This document shows positions 8,116 through 16,003 of a DNA stretch of 64,000 bases, piece by piece. Each line of letters opens with the position of its first letter. The first letter of the stretch is position 1. Made by a program: the position numbers and the translations under genes. A model generated the notes under the pieces. It did not search any database and was not told the DNA's origin. It worked only from the letters and a program-made list of their open reading frames with translations. The DNA comes from WLMZ01 sp039920665 (lineage in GTDB: Bacteria > Actinomycetota > Acidimicrobiia > Acidimicrobiales > Ilumatobacteraceae), in contig JBDSDH010000042.1 in the NCBI GenBank assembly GCA_039920665.1, positions 1-64,000 of the forward strand. The letters are read 5' to 3'.

Positions 8116-9426
8116 ATGTCTTCAGCGATGGACCCGGACGGGCCCCTCCGCATTGCCTATCTCACCTACCGGGGCAAGCCCAACGTAGGCGGACAGGGCG
8201 TGTACACCCGCCACCTCACCAGGGCCCTGGCCGATCTCGGTCATTCGATCGAGGTGTTCGCCGGCCAGCCCTACCCGATCCTCGACGACCGGGTACCGAT
8301 GCACAAGCTGCCCAGCCTCGACATCTTCAACGACCAGTATCCGGGCCGGCTGCCTGCGTACTGGGAGATGAAGAGCAAGGAAGACGTGCTCGAAACCGCG
8401 CAGTACCTGACCGGCACGTTCAGCGAGCCGCTCGCATTCAGCGCGCGGGCGTACAAGGAACTGAAGCAGCGCACGCGCGACTTCGACCTGGTTCACGACA
8501 ATCAGTGCCTCGGGTACAGCATCTTGTCGATCGAGAAGATCATCCCGACCATCGTCACCCTGCACCACCCGATCACCAAGGACCGCGAGCTCGAGATGAG
8601 CCATGCTGCCAACTGGCGCAAGCGTCGCAGCGTCGGCCGCTGGTATGGCTTCGTCAAGATGCAGGGTCGGGTCGCGAGCCGTCTCCCCCGCATCGTCGTG
8701 GTCAGCGAGAACAGCATCAAGGACATCAACGCCGACATGGGCGTCAGCCTCGATCGAATGCGGCTGGTGCCGGTCGGCGTCGACCCGGATCTGTTCAAGC
8801 CGCATCCCGAGGTCACCCGAATCCCGGGTCGAATGATCACCACTGCGTCTGCCGACGTCGCTCTCAAGGGACTGTCGTACCTGCTTGAGGCGATGGCCAA
8901 GTTGCGCACCGAGCGCGATGTCACGCTCACCATCATCGGCAAGCCACGCACCGGACACAGCAGCGATCTCATCGATCGGCTCGGTCTGCGTCCGCACATC
9001 AACTTCGTCAGCGGCGTCACCGACGAACGCATCGTCGAGCTCTATGCAGAGGCCGAACTGGCCGTTGTGCCGAGCCTCTACGAGGGTTTCAGCCTGCCTG
9101 CGATCGAGGCGATGTGCACCGGCACGCCACTCGTCGCGACCGACGGCGGTGCGCTGCCGGAGGTGACGGGCAAAGACGGCGAGACCGTGTTCCAGTGCAA
9201 GGCCGGTGATGCCGAAGGCCTCGCCGCGCAGATCCGTCTTGCGCTCGACAACCCCGAGCTGCGGGCCAGGATCGGCGAAGCCGGCCGCCAGCGGGTGGTC
9301 GAGCGTTGGAGCTGGAAGCACTGCGCCAAGCTCACTGTCGATCAATACCGCGAGGTGCTGGCCATGCCGGCCAACATCGCCAAGCTGCGCAAGAACGGCC
9401 GGCTCAAGCCCGGCCAGGTGAACTGA
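8116..9426 (+). CDS. Glycosyltransferase family 4 protein
   Basis: GT-B retaining glycosyltransferase of 436 residues, transferring a sugar from a nucleotide-sugar donor. N-terminal domain: YRGKPNVGGQGVYTRHL (residues about 17-33) is the usual glycine-rich acceptor-side loop. C-terminal donor domain: PVGVDPDLFKP near 217-227 and the EX7E motif Glu323-Glu331 in EGFSLPAIEAM. The C-terminal tail (about 30 residues) is basic. It is followed after 2 bases by a methyltransferase gene whose stop overlaps an alpha-alpha-barrel protein gene, so the three are one operon. A glycolipid or polysaccharide product is likely but the substrate is not known. Confidence 0.9.
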   Translation: MSSAMDPDGPLRIAYLTYRGKPNVGGQGVYTRHLTRALADLGHSIEVFAGQPYPILDDRVPMHKLPSLDIFNDQYPGRLPAYWEMKSKEDVLETAQYLTGTFSEPLAFSARAYKELKQRTRDFDLVHDNQCLGYSILSIEKIIPTIVTLHHPITKDRELEMSHAANWRKRRSVGRWYGFVKMQGRVASRLPRIVVVSENSIKDINADMGVSLDRMRLVPVGVDPDLFKPHPEVTRIPGRMITTASADVALKGLSYLLEAMAKLRTERDVTLTIIGKPRTGHSSDLIDRLGLRPHINFVSGVTDERIVELYAEAELAVVPSLYEGFSLPAIEAMCTGTPLVATDGGALPEVTGKDGETVFQCKAGDAEGLAAQIRLALDNPELRARIGEAGRQRVVERWSWKHCAKLTVDQYREVLAMPANIAKLRKNGRLKPGQVN

Positions 9427-9428
9427 GC

Positions 9429-10202
9429 ATGCTCACCATTCGATTCGATCAACTGGGTCTCCGCGAAGGCGATCTCGTGCTCGACGTCGGTGCCGGTTTC
9501 GGCCGCCACTGCTTCGAGGTCGCGCGTCGCGGTGGCCGCGTCGTCGCGCTCGACTACGCCGCCGACGAAGTTCTCGGCACCCGAGCGACCCTCGGTGGGA
9601 TGGTCGATGCCGGCGAGATCTCGATCGACAACTACGTCGGGGTGCTCCGTGGCGATGCGACCCGTCTGCCGTTCGAGGACAACACCTTCGACCGTGTGAT
9701 CACGAGCGAAGTGCTCGAACACATCCAGAACGACGTCGGCGCGATCACCGAGATGGTGCGGGTCCTCAAGCCGGGCGGCACGTTCGCCGGCACCGTGCCG
9801 ACCTGGTTCCCGGAGAAGATCAACTGGATGCTCAGCGATGACTATCACGCTCCGAAGTCGGTCGGCGGCCATGTCCGCATCTACAGCGAGACCGAACTCA
9901 AGGCCAAGCTGCGCTCGGCCGGCCTCGAGGTGACAGCCAGCCATCACGCCCACGCCCTCCACTCGCCGTACTGGTGGTTGAAGTGTGCAGTCGGGCCGCG
10001 TCGCGAGGACAGCAAGGCCGTCAACGCCTACAAGAAGTTCCTCGAATGGGACATCATCAAGCAGCCCAAGATCACTCACTACGCCGACAAGGTCCTCAAC
10101 CCGCTGCTCGGCAAGAGTCTCGCCGTGTATGCAACGAAGCCGCTCCTGATCACCGATGCAGCGGCAACCACCGAGCGAGCCGCTGCCGGAGCGACGGCGT
10201 GA
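9429..10202 (+). CDS. Class I SAM-dependent methyltransferase
   Basis: Methyltransferase_11-type Rossmann protein of 257 residues. Motif I is VLDVGAGFGRHCFEV (about residues 17-31), the acidic end of strand two is VALDYA, and motif IV-V region is DRVITSEVLEHI with the following VLKPGGTF. The C-terminal half has a less typical extension rich in aromatic residues. The ATG at 9429 is 2 bases past the glycosyltransferase stop, and its own stop overlaps the next start as GTGA. Acting between a glycosyltransferase and an alpha-alpha-barrel protein, it may methylate a sugar or lipid intermediate; this is context-based inference. Confidence 0.9.
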   Translation: MLTIRFDQLGLREGDLVLDVGAGFGRHCFEVARRGGRVVALDYAADEVLGTRATLGGMVDAGEISIDNYVGVLRGDATRLPFEDNTFDRVITSEVLEHIQNDVGAITEMVRVLKPGGTFAGTVPTWFPEKINWMLSDDYHAPKSVGGHVRIYSETELKAKLRSAGLEVTASHHAHALHSPYWWLKCAVGPRREDSKAVNAYKKFLEWDIIKQPKITHYADKVLNPLLGKSLAVYATKPLLITDAAATTERAAAGATA

Positions 10203-11230
10203 GTCGTCTGCCCGATCTCGACGGCGTGATCTCCGCCGACGAAGTCGCGGAGACCGCCGAGTCGATCGCGTCGTTGCAGCTCGACACCGGCATGATCCCG
10301 TGGTTCCCCGATGGTCACTGTGACCCGTGGAACCATGTCGAAACCGCGATGGCGCTCGACATCGCTGGAATGCACAACCACGCCGAGCGGGCGTACGAGT
10401 GGTTGGTCGGCATCCAGGGCGATGAGGGTTCGTGGAACAACTACTACCTACCCGATGGCAGCATCGAGGATGTCAAGCTCGACACCAATGTCTGCGCATA
10501 TGTCGCCACCGGCGTGTGGCACCACTGGCTCTGCACCTGGGACCGAGGTTTCATCGATCATCTCTGGCCGACCGTTGAACGTGCGCTGGATTGGGTCATG
10601 TCGATGCGTCGGCCCGACGGCACGGTGTTGTGGGCCGTCGAACCCGATGCCAAGCCGTGGGACTACGCATTGCTCACCGGCAGCAGCAGCATCATGCATT
10701 CGCTGCAGTGCGGGACCAAGCTGGCCGAGCTGATCAACGAGCCCCGTCCGGAGTGGGTCGTTGCGGCGAACGTTCTGCGCGACGTCATCTCCAGTCAGTT
10801 CGACACCGCGTTCGAGCCCAAGACTCGCTGGGCGATGGACTGGTATTACCCGGTGCTCGCCGGGGCGATGACGGGCGAGCAGGCCAAGGCTCGGATGAAC
10901 GACGGTTGGGACACGTTCGCGATGGAAGGTCGAGGCATCCGCTGCGTGAGCGACGAGCCGTGGGTCACCGCGTCCGAAACCGCCGAATGCTCGCTGTCGT
11001 TCACCGCGATCGGCGATGTCGCCACCGCCACCGATCTGCTGGCCTGGACCCGAGCCCATCGCTGCGATGACGGGGCGTACAGCACCGGCATCGTCTATCC
11101 CTCGCTCGAACGATTCCCCACCGGAGAGCGCTCGGCCTACACCGGCGCCGCAGTCATCCTCGCCGCCGATGCGATCACCGGCGCATCGGCCGGCAGCAAG
11201 CTGTTCGTGCCCGCCGCCGTCGTCAGCTGA
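10199..11230 (+). CDS. Prenyltransferase/squalene-cyclase-like alpha-alpha-barrel protein
   Basis: A 343-residue protein starting with GTG at 10199, overlapping the methyltransferase stop by 4 bases. It is rich in Trp/His/Asp motifs spaced like those of (alpha/alpha)6-barrel enzymes: IPWFPDGHCDPWNHVETAM near 34-52, a repeated AYEWL/LDWVM helix pattern, GVWHHWL, then a conserved-looking RWAMDWYYPVL and GRGIRCVSDEPWVTASE. Actinobacterial homologues are usually annotated as prenyltransferase, but nothing here proves prenyl transfer; a glycosidase or lyase is equally possible. Strict coupling to a glycosyltransferase and a methyltransferase points to a shared glycoconjugate pathway. Confidence 0.78.
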   Translation: MSRLPDLDGVISADEVAETAESIASLQLDTGMIPWFPDGHCDPWNHVETAMALDIAGMHNHAERAYEWLVGIQGDEGSWNNYYLPDGSIEDVKLDTNVCAYVATGVWHHWLCTWDRGFIDHLWPTVERALDWVMSMRRPDGTVLWAVEPDAKPWDYALLTGSSSIMHSLQCGTKLAELINEPRPEWVVAANVLRDVISSQFDTAFEPKTRWAMDWYYPVLAGAMTGEQAKARMNDGWDTFAMEGRGIRCVSDEPWVTASETAECSLSFTAIGDVATATDLLAWTRAHRCDDGAYSTGIVYPSLERFPTGERSAYTGAAVILAADAITGASAGSKLFVPAAVVS

Positions 11231-11261
11231 CGACGTGATCCAACGACGGCGGCGGGGCCGC

Positions 11262-11267
11262 TAGTCT
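11262..11267 (+). promoter_or_regulatory. TAnnnT -10 box, probable leaderless start
   Basis: TAGTCT lies exactly 6 bases before the ATG at 11274, the spacing expected if transcription begins at the start codon. Confidence 0.5.
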
Positions 11268-11273
11268 CCGGCG

Positions 11274-11846
11274 ATGCTGCAATTCCGGGTCGCCGGTGAA
11301 GTGACTCGCCTGGCGATCGCCAACGCAACGCGAGTCTCGGCCGGTTCGACACGCCGTCTGCTGGGGGCGGGCGCGGGCATGCTCGGCGAGCTGGTTTCCG
11401 AGCTGACGTCCTCGCGACCTGGGGGCGAGGTGTACGACAACGACGTCCGCACCCCACGGTGGGTGACCGATCTCGGAGACGCCATCTGGAAGGGCTCGGT
11501 CAAGGTCGCGTTCGAGGACGTCGAAACGATCGCTGCTGTGAGCCACGCGAGTGTCGATGGATCCACCCCCGTTGCGATCGGCGGCGACCGCACCACCATC
11601 ACCGGAAACCTGTCGCTGTACGAGCATGAGATCGTGTTCAGCCCCCACGAATCGTGGCAGCGCCGCGGGATCGACGTGATCGCGGTCCACACCGATCAGC
11701 CGATCGAGGTGTCAGGGATGACCGAGGGTGATGGTGGACGACGGGCGCTCGTCATCAACCTGCGCGGGGCGGGTACCAAGATCGTGTTCCGCCTCGGCGT
11801 CTTGAACGGCAAACTCGCGGAGATCATCGCCGATCGACTCGGCTGA
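11274..11846 (+). CDS. Hypothetical protein
   Basis: A 190-residue soluble-looking protein that I do not recognise. The N-terminal third is helical and small-residue rich (SAGSTRRLLGAGAGMLGELV), the remainder looks like alternating beta strands, ending in a hydrophobic-charged strand and helix (LINLRGAGTKIVFRLGVLNG). No signal peptide, membrane segment or known motif is visible. A TAnnnT box 6 bases upstream supports the ATG at 11274 and suggests that it is transcribed separately from the preceding operon, 43 bases away. The ABM protein gene converges on it from the other side. Confidence 0.75.
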   Translation: MLQFRVAGEVTRLAIANATRVSAGSTRRLLGAGAGMLGELVSELTSSRPGGEVYDNDVRTPRWVTDLGDAIWKGSVKVAFEDVETIAAVSHASVDGSTPVAIGGDRTTITGNLSLYEHEIVFSPHESWQRRGIDVIAVHTDQPIEVSGMTEGDGGRRALVINLRGAGTKIVFRLGVLNGKLAEIIADRLG

Positions 11847-11853
11847 ACGCACC

Positions 11854-12150
11854 TCAGGGCGTGGTCGGCGTGGCGTCGTAGATCTCGATCGTGGGCCGTT
11901 CCGTCGCCAGCCGGCCGAGCGCCTTCGACAGGTCGCGTGACGCCTGAACGGCGAAGTGCATCCGCAATGCGTCGAGATCCTGCCAGTGTTCGACGAAGAC
12001 CAGGCGATGGTCGTTCTCGACGTCACGATGCACAGAGTGGAGCAAACAGCCCGGCTCGAGACGTGACCGACGGACGTGTTCGAGACTGACCTGCAGTGCC
12101 TCGGCGAGCGTCTCGGGACTGGTCTGGACGCTGCCGGTGACGATGATCAT
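11854..12150 (-). CDS. Antibiotic biosynthesis monooxygenase (ABM) domain protein
   Basis: Small dimeric alpha-beta barrel protein of 98 residues. The ABM pattern is clear: first strand IIVTGSVQTSPE, a helix, EPGCLLHSVHRDVEND, then FVEHWQDLDALRMHF, which is the conserved end-of-strand WxDxxAxxxH element. Many members are cofactor-free monooxygenases or haem-binding proteins, while others have no known activity; the function here is not determined. TAGAAC 6 bases before the ATG is a possible leaderless -10 box. It is divergent from the ALDH gene with 61 bases between starts. Confidence 0.85.
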   Translation of the reverse strand: MIIVTGSVQTSPETLAEALQVSLEHVRRSRLEPGCLLHSVHRDVENDHRLVFVEHWQDLDALRMHFAVQASRDLSKALGRLATERPTIEIYDATPTTP

Positions 12151-12199
12151 GCCGACGTTCTACACCTCTGAACCCCAGCCAGAGAGAAGCGTCGACCCG

Positions 12200-12205
12200 T
12201 AGGAT
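12200..12205 (+). promoter_or_regulatory. TAnnnT -10 box, probable leaderless start of ALDH7
   Basis: TAGGAT lies exactly 6 bases before the ATG at 12212, with no ribosome binding site between them. Confidence 0.5.
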
Positions 12206-12211
12206 CGCGGG

Positions 12212-13744
12212 ATGACCGCTGCTCGCTCGTCGCTGCCCACAACCGGCTTCCTCACCGAGCTCGCCCAGGCAGCGCTCGACGGGTGTGGTGCAGCAGCACT
12301 TGGAGCCGATGGCGTGCATTCGGCCCGCTCCCCCATCACTGGTGGTTCGCTCGGCCGGATCGATGCTCCGAGCGATGTCGATGCAGCGGTCGAGCGAGCC
12401 ACGACGGCATACGCGACGTGGCGCAACACGCCGGCGCCGAGACGGGCCGAACTCGTCCGCCATCTGGCTGCGCTGCTACGCGAGCACATCGGCGACCTGG
12501 CCACCATCGTCAGCCTCGAAGCCGGCAAGATTCGCAGCGAGGCGCTCGGCGAGGTGCAGGAGATGATCGACATCTGTGACTTCGCGGTCGGGCTCAGCCG
12601 GTCGATGGGTGGCCGCACCTTGGCGTCGGAGCGGCCGGGCCACCGGCTGATGGAGACCTGGCATCCGATCGGGCCGATCGGCGTGATCAGTGCGTTCAAC
12701 TTTCCGGTTGCGGTCTGGAGCTGGAACGCCGCGCTGTCACTGGTGTGCGGCAACCCGGTGATCTGGAAGCCGAGCGAACTGACACCGTTGACCGCTCTGG
12801 CGGCGCAGGCGCTGTTCGATCGAGCCGCCGAGCGCGCGGGTGCGCCGGCGCATCTCAACCAGATCATCGTCGGCGACGCGGCGGTCGGTGCGGCGCTGGT
12901 TGCCCATGCCGGACTTCCGTTGATCAGCGCGACCGGCTCGACGGCAATGGGTGCCAAAGTCGGTCCAGTTGTCGCCGGGCGGTTCGGCCGGTCGATCCTC
13001 GAACTCGGCGGCAACAATGCCGCGATCGTCGCGCGTTCGGCTGACGCCGAACTCACGGTGCGTGGCATCACGTTCTCGGCGGCGGGCACGGCTGGCCAGC
13101 GCTGCACCACCCTGCGGCGGGTGATCGTGCACAGCAGCCGTCATGACGAACTCGTCGATCGCCTCGCTGCCGCCTATTCGACACTGCCTGTCGGGAGCCC
13201 GCTCGAATCCCAGACGCTCGTCGGTCCGCTGATCAACGTGCCCGCCTTCGAACGAATGTCTGCTGCGATCGCCACGGCAATCGCCGACAGCGGGACGCAC
13301 GTCGTCGGCGGCGAACGGTTGCTGGAGGACGACGCCAGCGACGCCGCATACACCCGGCCGGCGATCGTGGCCATGCCGCGCCAAACCGAGATCGTTGCAA
13401 CGGAAACATTCGCTCCCCTGCTGTACGTCATGCGCTACGACGATTTCGACGAGGCAGTCGCGATCCAGAACGGGGTTCCGCAGGGATTGGCGAGCAGTAT
13501 CTTCACCACTGACGTCCGTGAGGCCGAGCGGTTCTGCGCCGCCGACGGCAGTGACTGCGGCATCGCCAACGTCAACATCGGTCCCTCCGGTGCCGAGATC
13601 GGTGGAGCGTTCGGCGGCGAGAAGGCCACTGGCGGCGGGCGCGAGAGCGGCAGCGACGCGTGGAAGGCGTACATGCGCCGAGCCACCAACACCGTCAACT
13701 ATTCCAACGATCTCCCCCTCGCCCAAGGCGTCCAGTTCGTCTGA
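12212..13744 (+). CDS. Aldehyde dehydrogenase family 7 (alpha-aminoadipic semialdehyde dehydrogenase type)
   Basis: NAD-dependent aldehyde dehydrogenase, 510 residues, of the antiquitin type that oxidises L-2-aminoadipate 6-semialdehyde (piperideine-6-carboxylate) in lysine breakdown. Visible features: ISAFNFPVAVWSWN around the substrate tunnel, ISATGSTAMG at the cofactor site, general base Glu264 in LELGGNNA, nucleophile Cys298 in GQRCTT, and the family-7 C-terminal signature GGGRESGSDAWKAYMRR with TNTVNYS and LPLAQGV. These C-terminal motifs distinguish it from other ALDHs. No lysine aminotransferase is adjacent, so the physiological substrate is inferred from the family. Confidence 0.92.
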   Translation: MTAARSSLPTTGFLTELAQAALDGCGAAALGADGVHSARSPITGGSLGRIDAPSDVDAAVERATTAYATWRNTPAPRRAELVRHLAALLREHIGDLATIVSLEAGKIRSEALGEVQEMIDICDFAVGLSRSMGGRTLASERPGHRLMETWHPIGPIGVISAFNFPVAVWSWNAALSLVCGNPVIWKPSELTPLTALAAQALFDRAAERAGAPAHLNQIIVGDAAVGAALVAHAGLPLISATGSTAMGAKVGPVVAGRFGRSILELGGNNAAIVARSADAELTVRGITFSAAGTAGQRCTTLRRVIVHSSRHDELVDRLAAAYSTLPVGSPLESQTLVGPLINVPAFERMSAAIATAIADSGTHVVGGERLLEDDASDAAYTRPAIVAMPRQTEIVATETFAPLLYVMRYDDFDEAVAIQNGVPQGLASSIFTTDVREAERFCAADGSDCGIANVNIGPSGAEIGGAFGGEKATGGGRESGSDAWKAYMRRATNTVNYSNDLPLAQGVQFV

Positions 13745-13777
13745 ACGACGGGATCGGTCAGCCGACGTCCACCGGCG

Positions 13778-14632
13778 TCAACTTCCTGCGGGGTCCGCCT
13801 TCTCGGCGAGGTTGCTGGCCATTGTCGGCAACACCGCCTTCAGTGCAGCGAACGCATCCTTGGTGGTGGCATCGGTTCCGTAGAGAAACACGTTCAGGGC
13901 GATGTCCTCGTCGGTGTTGACCCAGTCGGCGTCACATCCGGTGTACCCGTCGTCCTGGATGGGTTCGCCGCAGAACAGGAAGACCTCGCCACCGAGGTAT
14001 TCCTGGGTGTCGTCGAAATCGAGGGTCGTCGTGTCACCATAGAGATCACCGACGTAGCCCTCGTAGTCGCGAGCCGGCTTGAGGATCGCCTGGAAATACA
14101 GGCCGTAAGGCCCGTCGACGTCCTTGTCGGTCGATACCTGACACGAGGCGAAGCCGGGAAAGTCGGGGTCCTTGTCGAACAAGGTGTTGACCTGCTCGCC
14201 ATCGATGACGTCGTTGTCGATATCGATCTTGCCGGCGACGACGGCGCTGAGGTCATCGAGGTCGCCCAACGGGCAATCGTCGATCGTTTCGCTGCCATCG
14301 GTGTAGCTGCCGTCGCGCAGCACCGCTTTCAGTCCATTGTGGGCGCCGACGGCGTCGACGGATCCGCCACCCTTGTCATCGCCTCCACCGAGGACGACAA
14401 TGCCGACCACGACCAAGATCGCGACCACCGCCACCACTGCGATGATCAGCGGCTTCCTCGATCTCGATGGCGTCTCGGGGCTCGGCTGCAATCCCGTCAG
14501 CGGGGATGATCCTCCGCTCTGCCAGGCGGGCGCACCAATGCCGCCAGCCGGAAAGGTACCCGGTTGGCCCAACCCGGGAGATCCGTAGTTCGGAGGCTGG
14601 TTCGGCTGAAACGGCGGTGGGGGTGAGCTCAC
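13778..14632 (-). CDS. Single-pass membrane protein with proline-rich cytoplasmic N-terminus
   Basis: A 284-residue protein starting with GTG at 14632, supported by TAGAGT 7 bases upstream. Residues 1-58 are Pro/Gly/Ser rich, then RKPLIIAVVAVVAILVVVGIV (about 60-80) spans the membrane, followed by a short Gly/Asp linker and an acidic extracytoplasmic domain of about 200 residues with five cysteines, likely paired. This layout is common in actinobacterial envelope proteins, but the outer domain is not one I recognise. The gene converges on the ALDH gene (33 bases between stops) and lies downstream of a methyltransferase gene on the same strand. Confidence 0.78.
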   Translation of the reverse strand: MSSPPPPFQPNQPPNYGSPGLGQPGTFPAGGIGAPAWQSGGSSPLTGLQPSPETPSRSRKPLIIAVVAVVAILVVVGIVVLGGGDDKGGGSVDAVGAHNGLKAVLRDGSYTDGSETIDDCPLGDLDDLSAVVAGKIDIDNDVIDGEQVNTLFDKDPDFPGFASCQVSTDKDVDGPYGLYFQAILKPARDYEGYVGDLYGDTTTLDFDDTQEYLGGEVFLFCGEPIQDDGYTGCDADWVNTDEDIALNVFLYGTDATTKDAFAALKAVLPTMASNLAEKADPAGS

Positions 14633-14639
14633 CTTCCCG

Positions 14640-14645
14640 ACTCTA
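14640..14645 (-). promoter_or_regulatory. TAnnnT -10 box, probable leaderless start
   Basis: On the minus strand TAGAGT ends 7 bases before the GTG at 14632, supporting that start for the proline-rich membrane protein. Confidence 0.45.
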
Positions 14646-14660
14646 GACGTGTCCCCCAGG

Positions 14661-15314
14661 TCAACCGAGGCACGTCAGGACGCGTAGCGAGCCAGTGGTC
14701 GAGCGCAGCTCGAACCGTCCGCTCTCGATCGCCGGCAGGTAGATCTGCTCGTATGGCGGTCGACCGCCGTCAGAGGGATCGGGGAAAACGTCGTGGATGG
14801 CCAGCGTGCCACCCGGCGCGACCAGCGGCGTCCATCCCTCGTAGTCGGCGTGAGCCGGCTCGACACCATGACCGCCGTCGATGAACAAAAACGCAAGCGG
14901 CATTGTCCATTGTCGAGCCACGGCCGGCGACTGACCGACCACCGCGATCACTGAATCCTCGACCCCGGCGTCGTACACCGCGGCGCGGAACAGCGGCAGT
15001 GTGTCCATCCGCCCGATCCGCGCGTCGACGACGGTTGGGTCGTGATGCTCCCAGCCGGCCTGGTTCTCCTCGGACCCGCGATGATGATCGACGGCGAACA
15101 ACACCGTCCCGCACGCCTGTGCTGCTCCACCGAGCCAGATCGACGACCGGCCGCAGTACGAGCCGACCTCGAGGAATGCAAGACCCGGCTTGGCCGTACC
15201 CGCTTCCATCGCTGCGACGAACAGTGCATCACCCTCGTCGGCCGGCATGAAGCCCTTCGCCGCGAGCGCGTGACGGCGCAGTTCTCCGGGCACGGACGAC
15301 GCGGCAGCGATCAC
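14661..15314 (-). CDS. Class I SAM-dependent methyltransferase (CmcI/Methyltransf_24-like)
   Basis: A 217-residue protein with FLEVGSYCGRSSIWLG as motif I (about residues 45-60), then FAVDHHRGSEENQ after strand two and FLFIDGGHGVEPAHADYEGW, the D-GGH-Y-D arrangement seen in CmcI and related O-methyltransferases, ending with PGGTLAIHDVFPD. GTG at 15314 is chosen because it forms a GTGA overlap with the nitroreductase stop; GTG at 15317 is equally in frame. The longer open frame reaching 15755 is an antisense-like shadow of the nitroreductase. Coupling to a nitroreductase suggests a two-gene operon with unknown substrate. Confidence 0.85.
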   Translation of the reverse strand: MIAAASSVPGELRRHALAAKGFMPADEGDALFVAAMEAGTAKPGLAFLEVGSYCGRSSIWLGGAAQACGTVLFAVDHHRGSEENQAGWEHHDPTVVDARIGRMDTLPLFRAAVYDAGVEDSVIAVVGQSPAVARQWTMPLAFLFIDGGHGVEPAHADYEGWTPLVAPGGTLAIHDVFPDPSDGGRPPYEQIYLPAIESGRFELRSTTGSLRVLTCLG

Positions 15315-15970
15315 CACTGATCCCAGTGGATGATGCTGTCGGCGTCGGGGCGAGTGGCCGGCTTGAAATCGGTGCCGACGGTGTACGCGAGCGGGCTGAG
15401 GCACGTCTGTTGGACGGTCTCGAACGGGATTCCGAGGACGTCTGCGACCTGTTGCTCCATCACCAGGTGCATCGTCGTCCAGGCCGTGCCGAGGCCACGG
15501 GCGCGGGCGGCGAGCATAAAGCTCCACATCGCCGGCAGTACGTTGCCGAGCGTCGATGCGGAACCCATCGCCGGCATGCCGTCCAGACGGGAGCCGTTGT
15601 GGCAGGCGATGATCAACGCCGGCGCTTCGCCCATGTGATCGCCGAGGTAGTCGGCGCTGTCGGCCACTCGTTCTTGCTGAGCCTGACCGATCTCGTTCTC
15701 GCGCTGGATCGAGCGCACGTACACGCCGTCCCAGGTCTTGTACATCGAATAGCACTGACGGTAGATCTCGCCGATCGCGGCCCGCTTCGCCTCATCACGA
15801 ATCACGACGAATTGCATCGTCATGTTGTTCGAGCCACTGGGTGACTGCATCGCCAGGGCGACGCATTCACGGATCACCTCGTCACCGACCGGTCGGGCGA
15901 AGTCGAGTCGCTTGCGCACGGCACGGGTGGTCGACAGCAGTTGATCCGGATCGAGAGGGAGGAGAGCCAT
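15311..15970 (-). CDS. Nitroreductase family protein
   Basis: FMN-dependent NAD(P)H oxidoreductase of 219 residues. Typical elements: TTRAVRKRLDFARPV at the N-terminus (FMN phosphate contact Arg-x-x-x-Arg), ALAMQSPSGSNNMTMQF with the Ser/Asn residues that hold the flavin, LPAMWSFMLAARARGLGTAWTT, and the C-terminal segment around LGIPFETVQQTCLSPLAY. Start ATG at 15970 is supported by TATCGT 6 bases upstream. Physiological electron acceptor is unknown; nitro-compound reduction is a family label only. Stop overlaps the methyltransferase start by 4 bases; divergent from the FAD oxidoreductase gene. Confidence 0.88.
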   Translation of the reverse strand: MALLPLDPDQLLSTTRAVRKRLDFARPVGDEVIRECVALAMQSPSGSNNMTMQFVVIRDEAKRAAIGEIYRQCYSMYKTWDGVYVRSIQRENEIGQAQQERVADSADYLGDHMGEAPALIIACHNGSRLDGMPAMGSASTLGNVLPAMWSFMLAARARGLGTAWTTMHLVMEQQVADVLGIPFETVQQTCLSPLAYTVGTDFKPATRPDADSIIHWDQW

Positions 15971-15976
15971 GGGCGC

Positions 15977-15982
15977 ACGATA
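15977..15982 (-). promoter_or_regulatory. TAnnnT -10 box of nitroreductase operon
   Basis: TATCGT on the minus strand ends 6 bases before the ATG at 15970. It sits almost back to back with the plus-strand TACCTT box at 15991-15996. Confidence 0.5.
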
Positions 15983-15990
15983 ACCGCTGT

Positions 15991-15996
15991 TACCTT
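15991..15996 (+). promoter_or_regulatory. TAnnnT -10 box of FAD oxidoreductase gene
   Basis: TACCTT ends 7 bases before the ATG at 16004, consistent with a leaderless transcript. The two divergent start codons here are only 33 bases apart. Confidence 0.45.
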
Positions 15997-16003
15997 GCGG
16001 GAC

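Noticed and set aside
8122..9345. 407-residue minus-strand frame opposite the glycosyltransferase
   Set aside because: High-GC shadow frame; the plus-strand glycosyltransferase has full family motifs.
11854..12150. ABM-domain protein as the missing coproheme decarboxylase (ChdC)
   Set aside because: Only 98 residues and lacking the two-domain ChdC structure; it is an ordinary ABM-type protein.
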